DNA of 64,000 bases from Thamnaconus septentrionalis. Taxonomy: Eukaryota; Chordata; Actinopteri; Tetraodontiformes; Monacanthidae. The DNA is taken from positions 9,142,001 to 9,206,000 of the forward strand of contig CM020503.1 of NCBI GenBank assembly GCA_009823395.1. Direction: 5' to 3'. How positions within the stretch are numbered: position 1 is the stretch's first letter; each line of letters starts with the position of its first letter. The translations under genes and the position numbers were made by a program. A model generated the notes under the pieces. That model was not told the origin of the DNA. It searched no databases and saw only the letters and a program-made list of their open reading frames with translations. Positions 53,899-62,333 of the stretch are shown here, one piece after another.

Positions 53899-54864
53899 GA
53901 GGGGAAGGGGGGTGGGGCAGAGGTAAACCTGTGACTGATAACATTGTTGTACTCAGGTTGCCTCAAGGGTAGACAAGACACGCGGAGGTGGGGGTGGGGG
54001 GGCGAGGGAGGAGGCACAAAAGAGGGAAAAAAGTGGAAATTTACAGAGCTGCTGGAGGCAAAGGGGTTACAAGATGGAAGGCGAGGAGAGACAGAGACGG
54101 GGTGGGGGAGACGGCAGGAAGCGAACGCCGCACCGGCGGATAAATGGCTGACGATGGGCAAAAACAGACGAGCGAGGAGCTCGCTAATTATAGAGGGAGA
54201 GGACGAAGAAGAGAGGGTGATTTAGGTAAGACGGCGCTCGGCGAGGTTGCGGCGGGGAGACGGGAGAGAACAGGAGCGAATCAGAGGTGTTGAGGCAAAG
54301 TGGAGGAGGAGGAAGAGAAGGAGGAGGAGGAGGAGGAGGAAGAAAGCAAAGGTGAGGAAGTGGCAGGCACAGACACAGAGGCGAAGGGGGAGAATTAGAT
54401 AAGAAATGTGAGGGGTGAGCGAAGGTAAAGGTCAAAGCAAGAAGCGTAAAGACGGGAAGCTCACCAGGGGAAAGTTCCCGGGCGAAGCTGCGCGCTGCGG
54501 ATAAAAGTGAGATGCCTTGAGGGCAGAGCGGCAGCCAAGTCGTGGGGTGAAGCTGCAGGGGCCAGAGCACCTTAAACTGGGGCTTGTCAGGGCGGCCGAG
54601 CTGCAGCGGCGGCAGCGGCATGTGCATATTTCCTATTTTTAATGAGCGGCACTTTTTTCTTTTTTTGACGGTGCATTTGGAGCGGCCGCCCCCGCATGCA
54701 GGAGCTCAGGAACAGCCGACTGCCCCGGGGACAAACTGTCACAGCAGCCACTTTATTTCTCATGTTTGGAAAGTGATGACAGCAGACAAAAGAGGGAGAA
54801 AAAACACAGTACAATTTTTTTTTGCCTCTGAAGTTTGTATTGGAGCGTTCATAGGTCCTAGTCA

Positions 54865-54867
<3 letters not shown>

Positions 54868-54901
<34 letters not shown>
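54868..54901. repeat. (GT)n microsatellite
   Basis: About 17 GT units. Confidence 0.97.
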
Positions 54902-54902
<1 letters not shown>

Positions 54903-57331
54903 AGGGGGAGGGCGGCGGGCAGGGTTGAATTAGTTATAACAGTTTGTGACGGCCCAGAGATGTTATAGTTTTGCAAGACAAGGAGCAGAAGGTCATTAAA
55001 GGTCGCCAAGGCCAGAACAACTTTGTTCACATGGGACAAATGCGACCAGCGTTAGTCCACCAGGTTGCATTAACGTGCACAAGCACGCCACTGCTTTCAG
55101 ACGTCAACTTTTCTCCATGGACTCACATCTAGGCACACAGACTTTTAGCTCCTCACAGGGAGAAAACTTGCAGCTTCACCTGCCTGCACACAGTCTGGCT
55201 CTTTTAGCTTGGCATCGTCTTTTGTTTCAACCTTTCCTTTTACCCGAGCAAAACACGGACTAAACTATAATAGCTTCAGTTTTAATCTTTCCGGCTGGGC
55301 TTTTTTTTTTTTTTTTTTTCATGCACATGCAGAAATGTTCATCCACTTCCCACTGCTGCAGTGAGGGTGAGAAGTGCATTTATCTTGTGTGTTGTATTAA
55401 ATTTGGATCTCAGGGTACGATTCAGAAGTCGATCAACTCCATTGTTGTTTTGTTGTTTATCTGGCTCCTGATTGGCTGACGTGTCCTCACACTTGGAGGC
55501 TGGCTGCACCACCGGTGGTTCTGGAGTACGCACTGTCAAACTGCGAGTTTAATTTCAAATTTTTGATCCATCCACAAGAGCCGATGAAATTGCAGTGTCT
55601 CACAGTATAGAAGTAATTAAGGCTTTTGAAGCCTTTGATCATTTACTGTAAAAAGGAGAATATGTAGCACTGGATTTGAAGCATCTCATGTTCAAGCATT
55701 GTCTGCTTTGCCTTTTATGTCACAGACTGAAAAAAAAAAATACAAAAAGGACAGCAGTGAGCCTGGTGCTACAACAAGGGATAACATTTTGGAAGCAGAC
55801 CAAAGCAAATCATGTAGTAGAGTGGAGCTTGTAGGATTCTGCTAGAAACCCACATGTTAAGATATTAATGCTGCACCAATATTTGGGCTAAAACTGCTCC
55901 TCAGTCTGACAAACCAAAGCTCACACCTAATGGAAAATATTGATCCGACAATTTGCCTTAACCTGTGGAGTCAGTGCTCACGTCTGGCTGTTTAAGTATT
56001 AAGTTGCATGCATAATACACCAATGCTAAGGGGCAGCACTTTCCGGCATGTTCCCAGGGTGCTGCTTAGATTGAAAATAATAAAAGTTAAAAAAAAAAAA
56101 AAAAAAGTCAAACCCCTCCTCTTAGTTTGCCTCTGACTCATCGCCTCATCTCATTTCCAATCTCTGTCACCGTTACTCTGACTGTTATCAACACTCCCCG
56201 TCACTCTCCCTGTATCTAGGTTATAGTTGCTATGGCAACTAATATGCATGCCAATCGGGGACAGTGACTCATCTCTATACCTTATCAGTGCGTAGCAGTA
56301 TTTAGGGCTGGCTGTGGGCACTGGCAGGGATGCTGTGTGACTCACATATCTAGCTGAGCGCTCTGAGACCCACGTTACTATGGAGCAACCCAATTTGATC
56401 GACTGACCCACAGTCTTAAGAAACAGCTTGATGACATAAGTCTTTGTCTAATCCGCTCCCACTGGTATATAATTGTTACTGCACTCAATCCTTTGGGATG
56501 CTGTTGCAGGGCATTATGGACGTATATTATTGCATTACTGCAGGAGTTCAGAGCATTTTGGAACAGAAGGGAGCATGGGTTACATGAACTTAACGGGGGA
56601 CAGTGACCTCTCCCATGGATCTGCTCAGTAGGTAGTGCTGTCCAGTCAAACGTATAATAAGAAAATCCCAGGCTACAACTCCCCTGTTTAATAATATTCG
56701 ATAACATGCAACACTGCTTGTTTTACATTGGTTTGAATGCAGCAATTTGAAAATCCCATGCACAATTTTGCTACTTTGCTTTGCAGTCATGCACACAAAA
56801 AGCAAAAACATACATTTGATTTGTATGACAGCAGACTAACCAACTACTGCTTTATAAGTCTAGAACAAAAAAACATTTTGCCTCTCAAAAGCCGATTTAT
56901 GTAGCCAAAGAAACTTTTTTAAAAGGTCAATTCTCTTCAGCAACTTGAACAAAGTCTTCAAAGCTCCACAAAGCTGGACTCTAGTAGCAGAGATAGTCCC
57001 TTGTTCTGTGGAGAGAAACATCTATATTGCAGTGTAGATGAGTACATCTCTGTATGGATGTTATATGCTGTGAAGCACAAGTGGACATTAGTGGAGGATG
57101 ACACTCACGTCTGAAGAGACCTTGGCCCATGAGTGCGGCTGAGTGCAAAACAGACTGTGGAACCATTTCTGTCTAGTCAGAGTAGGTGTAAGTATAAAAA
57201 AAAGAAGAAAAACAGACAAAAAACAAAAAACAAACTTTTAAAAAACATTTTAAAAGAACAATGTGAACCTTTTACTGGTTTTAAACTCATATTTTCTTCG
57301 TTGCCTCTCTTCTCTCTTTGTTTCTATGCAG

Positions 57332-57931
57332 GTCTGTGGACAGCCAGGCTTTCTACCATGCCTGTCCCCCCACCCCTCAATCCCTGCAGAAGTAAACACC
57401 TGCCCCGTTCACAACCCCATCCTCAAAAAAGGGCAGAACATTTCCCCTTCCCTCCATCCATTCTTTCCATCCTCCTCGTCCGCCCGCTCTTCGTTCCGTC
57501 CTTGGCTTCCTCGTCGCATCTCATCCACTGCCCATGTCCCAGGACGACAAAACGAACCCTTCCCGACTCGGCCTCGTTCCCCGCGTTCCACTGGCTAACT
57601 CTTGTCACGTGCTGCCTGCTGCCCTCTCTGATTGGAGCGGGTGAGACTTGGGGCGTGGTCTCCGCCTGCCCCTTCCACTGCGTGTGCCGCAACCTGTCCG
57701 AGTCGCTGAGCACGCTGTGTGCCGACAAGGGCCTCCTGTTCGTGCCGCCGCATGTGGACCGGCGCACCGTTGAGCTGCGACTGGCAGACAACTTTATCAT
57801 GGAGGTGGGAGGGAGCGACTTTGTCAACATGACCGGACTGGTTGATCTGACTCTGTCAAGGAACACCATCCACCTGATCCGACCGCTGGCCTTTGCTGAC
57901 TTGGAGAGTTTGCGCTCGCTCCATCTGGATG
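57332..57931 (+). CDS. lrfn4: lrfn4 first coding exon: N-terminus, LRRNT and first LRRs
   Basis: LRFN4 (SALM3) is a postsynaptic single-pass adhesion protein that acts at the synaptic surface. The exon follows a pyrimidine-rich acceptor ending CTATGCAG (AG at 57330-57331). The first in-frame ATG is at 57358 (ctaccATGc), giving 191 codons to a phase-1 donor GTGAGA. From residue 104 the protein reads [18 protein letters not shown], then [32 protein letters not shown] and [12 protein letters not shown]: an LRR N-terminal cap and the first leucine-rich repeats. [23 protein letters not shown] and [12 protein letters not shown] point to LRFN4 rather than LRFN1/2/3/5. About 100 residues precede the cap. 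They are Pro/Ser-rich with a hydrophobic stretch, [17 protein letters not shown], at about residues 79-95. A normal family signal peptide would be about 20-30 residues, so the start is uncertain. Translation may begin in an unseen upstream exon. Confidence 0.93.
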
Positions 57932-58047
57932 GTGAGACAAATATTCCTCCCAGAATTTGCTGTCAGATTTGCTAGCATCTTCACATACGTCAAGAAAAAA
58001 CTGGTGTAAAATAATTCAGCATTTTTTTTTTGTGTGTGTGTGTCTAG
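57932..58047 (+). other. lrfn4: lrfn4 intron, 116 bp
   Basis: A very short phase-1 intron with GTGAGA donor and a T-run plus TGTGTG tract ending TCTAG. It splits the Gly codon of LHLDG|NRL. Both the coding continuity and the in-frame stop at 57973 prove it is an intron. Confidence 0.9.
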
Positions 58048-58210
58048 GTAATCGGTTGACGATACTTGGACCCCGGGACCTTGCGGGTTTGGTCAATCTG
58101 CAACATTTAATTGTCAACAACAACCAGCTGATCAAAGTCTCCGGCCAGGCCTTCGACGATTTCTTGCTCACGCTGGAAGACCTCGACATGTCCTACAACA
58201 ATCTCAAAAA
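58048..58210 (+). CDS. lrfn4: lrfn4 coding exon: middle LRRs
   Basis: This 163-nt internal exon is phase 1 in and phase 2 out. It encodes [20 protein letters not shown], then [18 protein letters not shown] and [16 protein letters not shown], two leucine-rich repeats with the LxxLxLxxN spacing. The AFDDF and SLEDLDLSYNN-like blocks match LRFN4. The acceptor TCTAG ends at 58047 and the donor GTATGT starts at 58211. The exon ends two bases into a Lys codon completed by exon 59796-59966. Confidence 0.93.
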
Positions 58211-58837
58211 GTATGTTTTTGTTTCTGGTGGGATCACATCGTACATTCAGACACTCCACAATGTCCCAACCACTGGAAACACACCATATTACTTTTGAGC
58301 CTCTTGAGATCTCAAGTCCTCTCAAGTGCAGCACAAAGACAGAATTCAGTTCTAAGTTTCATTTGGAGGCGCTGTGGAAACTGTATCATCCTGCAAGAGT
58401 CAGCAAAGGCAGAGCTCAAACTGCTGAGTCTGGAAGTGAAGGACTTAAAGCTCTAGAATTTGAGAGTGAATCAGTTTTGATGAGGCTCCACTTTTCTGTG
58501 CGATCTGATTAAGATCAGTAAAGTGCACGTCTGAACCCAGTCCATTGCATGTGCATGCATTGCTTTTACTATACTATACAGTATTTGATTTACCCTTGGA
58601 ACACACACTATGGTTAGCGTTATTTAGACCGAAAGAGGAAAACTCGTCCAACACTGGCAAATGTATATTTTAGGAGCAAATAAGGCAGAACCATGATAAT
58701 AAACTCACAATAATGCCATTATTTTTTCTACCACTTACTGCTTTGATTAACTTTGCAGTTCTTCTTCATCACTTGCCTCATCTGGTGCGACTTTAACCTC
58801 CACCAAAACATAGGAGAAACATAGTGCATGATACTAA

Positions 58838-58877
<40 letters not shown>

Positions 58878-59795
58878 CTTTATTTGTACAGCGCTAAATC
58901 ACAACCAAGGGCGTTTCAAAGCGCTTTATACAATCAGAGAGAACCAACCGGCCCCCGGAGCAAGCAAGATGCAACAGTGGCTGGGAAAAACTCCCCAGTG
59001 GGAAGAAACCTAGGGCAGAACCAGACTCCAGAGGGCCATCATCTGCCTATGAGTAAATAAGAACGATGTGATCCCCGATTTTTTAACCATAGCAAAAAAA
59101 GAGAACGCTTTACAAACTGGAAAATACTTGACAGGAGGAAGTGAAAGACGAACAAAATGAGCAGAGAATTGAGCCACACCAGTTGCTCATACTGTTTTGG
59201 CCATGATATTTACCAAAACGCTCTTGAAAAATTATCTAATGCGGACTCTGCTCATTTCATCCAAAACAACAACTATGTATCTTATGTATACTTCGTAAAA
59301 TATGAAGCATAGTACATTTTTTGTTTCTTCAAATGCTTTCCAATTGGAGACATCTTGCTCTGCAGACAAACACAGGGACCATCTGCCGTTTGTTGTGGTT
59401 GTTAATAATTTATCACATTTTTCCTCTCGACTTGAAGTGACTCTCCTCTAAAATTTTAATGGCAAAAACAACGTATTATCTCAAAACAATAGCGAAACCT
59501 CCAGAAACCATATGAGATGGTAGTCACTGATACGGAGTTCAAGGCTCTCTTTATTGGGAGCTATAGATGAAAAACAAAAAAAAATGTGTAAATTAAAAAC
59601 TCTATGGCAAAAGAATAGAAAATAAAACTGCGTAGTTGGTGCCATGGCTTCCAGACGATTTCTCTGTATTGACAGAGTTGCTTGTCATAACTTTGACTTT
59701 ACGAGTTGATTAGTATTAGTGTATTAATATATTAGTATTAGAATGAAGTGAAAACAACCAACCAACTAACCCATAAAAATATTTTATTGTTACAG
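58211..59795 (+). other. lrfn4: lrfn4 intron with (AAT)n-linked teleost repeat
   Basis: This 1.6-kb phase-2 intron contains a microsatellite-tipped interspersed repeat at 58837-59060 and otherwise no recognisable feature. The boundaries are fixed by the reading-frame match of NNLK|KVPWE. Confidence 0.9.
58837..59060 (+). repeat. (AAT)n plus 'acagcgctaaatcacaa' teleost repeat
   Basis: About 12 AAT triplets (58837-58875) are followed by 'actttatttgtacagcgcta', 'caaagcgctttata', 'gctgggaaaaactcccca' and 'ggaagaaacctagggcagaa' words. They are recognisable as an abundant fish repeat that often carries such a microsatellite. The class (SINE or DNA element) is not resolved here. Confidence 0.7.
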
Positions 59796-59966
59796 GGTAC
59801 CATGGGAGTCAATTCAGAACATGGCCAGTCTGCACACACTCAATCTGGACCATAACCTAATAGACCATATTGCAGAAGGAGTCTTTGGAGAACTCTACAA
59901 ACTTGCAAGGCTGGATATGACCTCAAACAGGCTCCGCACCCTTCCTCCAGACCCCCTCTTTGCAAG
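59796..59966 (+). CDS. lrfn4: lrfn4 coding exon: last LRRs
   Basis: This 171-nt internal exon is phase 2 in and phase 2 out. After completing a Lys codon it encodes [20 protein letters not shown], then [20 protein letters not shown] and [16 protein letters not shown]. These are two to three leucine-rich repeats. [12 protein letters not shown] and the DPLF ending are LRFN4-like. The acceptor TTACAG ends at 59795 and the donor GTAAGC starts at 59967. Frame and family alignment continue directly into exon 60992-61153. Confidence 0.93.
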
Positions 59967-60991
59967 GTAAGCCTATTGGTAGCAGGAAGTCTCCAGTTTT
60001 TAGGGTTTTCAATAGGAAGAAAATGTATCAATCACGGTTTATTACTATTGTCACTATTCATATATATCCATCTATATATCACTATTACTGAATCACACAA
60101 AAATGTCCATATTTACGTTGTATTTCCAATGCAAATTGATCCCTTTCAATGCCATACACTGGGCCTTCAAAAGACAGTTAAATCACCAGTGTCACCCAGC
60201 AGGAAGGTTCAGTTAGTGCTCTAATCCACAGCAACATTTGCATTTTACTATAAAATTATTTTCTCTGCCTACAGACTGGATTACATTTCTGTAATCATAC
60301 AGACAGTAAGCAGCGACTAATTACACAAACAGGCGTACGTAATGATGGGATAACCATAAAGCTCCAACTTAAAAATAGAAAGACTGTATCCGAAAGAAAT
60401 TGAACTCAGCAGGGCTGCGATTACGCCGGAAGGTTGAGGCTTTAAACGGACTCTGAGTTTGAGCTATTATCTTGCAATATTCCCCCTGTGGCATCGCAGG
60501 TCTTGTACTAAGCAATCTAGAAACCTGCTTACAGAGGTATGCAGCGCATCAGGGTTTCGTTTTCTTCCTCCAAAAACCATTCCAAACTTAATTTGAAAAC
60601 ACCAGTGGCAGGATGCTATAAACAGTGCTGAGGTTACATAATGCTCTTGTGTCTGTCGTGAAGAATCTTCTCTTTCCTCCCCAACTTTACAGCACAAAGT
60701 TTTGAAAATTTGATGAGGCAAGGTTCTCACTGATAAACAAAACGGAACAAAACAATCTGTGTCTAATCTAATAATTACGATCTTGCATTCCAATAAATTG
60801 GACTCTTAATTAATCCTTCCACAGATGCAAGAAAGTGCTACTGGAGCTTCATTTATTTACATATCGTATGTAAAAAAAAAAAAAAAAAAAATGTATTGGT
60901 TTTTAACTCAAGATAAAAAAGCAGTGCAGTATCAGGTTATTGAACTTTGTTTTTGAAACGAATGGTTCCTGATTGTACTTTTCATCTTCAG
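59967..60991 (+). other. lrfn4: lrfn4 intron, 1.0 kb
   Basis: A phase-2 intron. It holds a poly(A) run of about 21 bases near 60869-60890 and nothing else recognisable. Confidence 0.9.
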
Positions 60992-61153
60992 GTCCCAGAC
61001 AGGAGCAATAAGTCCTACTCCCTACAACGCAGTCATAAGCTTAAATTTTGGTGGGAACCCATTACACTGCAACTGTGAACTGCTGTGGTTGCGGCGGCTT
61101 ATTCGCGGAGACGACATGGAGACGTGTGCCACGCCCCCTCACCTGGCTGGAAG
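60992..61153 (+). CDS. lrfn4: lrfn4 coding exon: LRR C-terminal cap (first part)
   Basis: This 162-nt internal exon is phase 2 in and phase 2 out. It encodes [20 protein letters not shown], then [19 protein letters not shown] and [28 protein letters not shown] is the signature of the LRR C-terminal cap in the LRFN family, with the first cysteines of its disulfide set. The acceptor TCTTCAG ends at 60991 and the donor GTAAAC starts at 61154. The split Arg codon is completed by exon 61605-62333 (AG|R YFWSIPEEEF). Confidence 0.94.
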
Positions 61154-61604
61154 GTAAACACTGCAGTTTGATGGATCCTTACTGTTGAGCAGTAAACTGA
61201 ACAGGCAGCAGTTTATCCTTGCGCTTTCACTTAGTAATGCCGACTTTAACAGCAGGTGCAACACAGCTAAGTAATGTCAGAGGAAAGCACACAAAATCAC
61301 ACGACAGTTATTCTCAAAAAATGTCACTGCCAATTTATCTTTTGGCCCATTGCTCTTCATCTGTTTGTAACGTGATTCATCACCAAAAAGACAATGGAGA
61401 ATCTCTGTATATGCAAGAACAGACCAGGAGCAACAATTTGCAGGACGGGTTGATCATGAAAGCATGAAGACCATAACTCAATTTCAATTACAACTTCAAT
61501 CACAGTTTATTCCAACTTTGAGAACACTCATAGCTCATCTAGTCACACTAATGCGAACGCTGGGACACTTCTTGATTCATAAATTCCTTTCATTTGTCCC
61601 TCAG
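61154..61604 (+). other. lrfn4: lrfn4 intron, 451 bp
   Basis: A phase-2 intron with no recognisable content. A pyrimidine-rich acceptor (TTTGTCCCTCAG) closes it. Confidence 0.9.
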
Positions 61605-62333
61605 ATATTTCTGGTCTATTCCCGAGGAAGAATTTACCTGTGAGCCGCCTCTGATCACCCGGCACACCCACAAGCTGTGGGTGCTGGAAGGTCAGCGGGC
61701 GACGCTAAAATGTCGTGCCATTGGTGACCCTGAGCCTGTGATCCATTGGGTCTCGCCGGACGACCGCATCATCGCCAACTCATCCCGGACGAGCTCCTTC
61801 AGCAACGGGACCTTGGATATCTTAGTCACGGTTTCCCGCGACGACGGCCCGTACACGTGCATCGCAATAAACGCAGCGGGCGAAGCCACTGCCACTGTGG
61901 ACTTGAAGATAATTCCTCTTCCTCATCGCGGGGGAGCAGGGGGCAGCACAAGCAACACCAACATGAACACCAAGAACAACAGGAACGTGACCAATGGGAT
62001 TTTACGGACAGATCCAGGCTCATCGGATATCAGCACGGGAATAAACGGAGGGATTAACAACGGCGGGCGCGGAGGAGATCCGGAGGACGGGAGAACAGGT
62101 GTGGGCGAGGAGGACGAGAGCGAAAGCAAGCCCGCCGACAGGGAGAGGGTGGATGGCGGGAGCATGGAGGACGACGAAGGGGATGAGGAGGAAGCGAGGA
62201 TGGTCGGGGTGCAGGGCGTCACGTCAACCTCGGCTCAGGTGCGATGGGATTTGGGAAGTTTGTCCACAGCCTATGTGGTCTGGATGTATCAGATTCAGTA
62301 CAACTGCACGGCGGACGAGACCCTCATCTACAG
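61605..62333 (+). CDS. lrfn4: lrfn4 coding exon: end of LRR cap, Ig domain, acidic linker, start of FN3
   Basis: This 729-nt exon is phase 2 in and phase 2 out. It first encodes YFWSIPEEEFTCEPPLITRH, finishing the LRR cap. A C2-type Ig domain follows, from HKLWVLEGQRATLKC (Cys about 393) to GPYTCIAINAAGEATA (Cys about 442), with core Trp in VIHWV. Residues about 466-552 form a linker rich in Gly, Asn and then Asp/Glu. FN3 begins with VTSTSAQVRWDL and reaches VWMYQIQYNCTADETLIYR, where the donor GTTGGT (62334) cuts the Arg codon. N-glycosylation sequons include NSS, NGT, NVT and NCT. The linker is longer than the roughly 35-45 residues I recall for mammalian LRFN4. The family alignment breaks after YR, so the in-frame sequence to the stop at 62545-62547 is intronic or an alternative end. 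The remaining FN3, membrane span and tail are off the window. Confidence 0.94.

Larger units (their letters stand above)
40576..57331 (+). other. Presumed lrfn4 first intron / pc intron, no coding exon
   Basis: This 16.8-kb region has no recognisable coding sequence on either strand. It is punctuated by strongly purine-rich plus-strand stretches (about 41270-41880, 43540-44470, 53280-54560), many CA/GT arrays, a hAT element with intact ends (45920-46275), poly(T) near 55302-55320 and poly(A) near 56091-56106. Long open frames in the purine-rich stretches are low-complexity artefacts. The assignment as intron depends on the putative upstream exon. Confidence 0.5.

Noticed and set aside
19370..57331. 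Possible upstream pc exons (ATP-grasp core, transit peptide) in this stretch
   Set aside because: I looked on the minus strand for conserved words such as HIEVQ and FIEVNSRLQVEH and found none, so they are presumed to lie beyond the right edge. A translated search with the full protein would settle it.
57133..57357. Upstream ATG in frame with lrfn4 at 57133
   Set aside because: It lies upstream of a good acceptor (AG at 57330-57331) in A-rich intron-like sequence, and would add Lys/Asn-rich residues foreign to the family.
57423..57869. 148-codon minus-strand open frame opposite lrfn4
   Set aside because: A shadow of the GC-rich lrfn4 coding exon. The plus-strand protein has clear LRR family motifs; this one has none.
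61923..62222. 99-codon minus-strand Ser/Pro-rich open frame
   Set aside because: The antisense of the Gly/Asp/Glu linker of lrfn4. It is compositional only.
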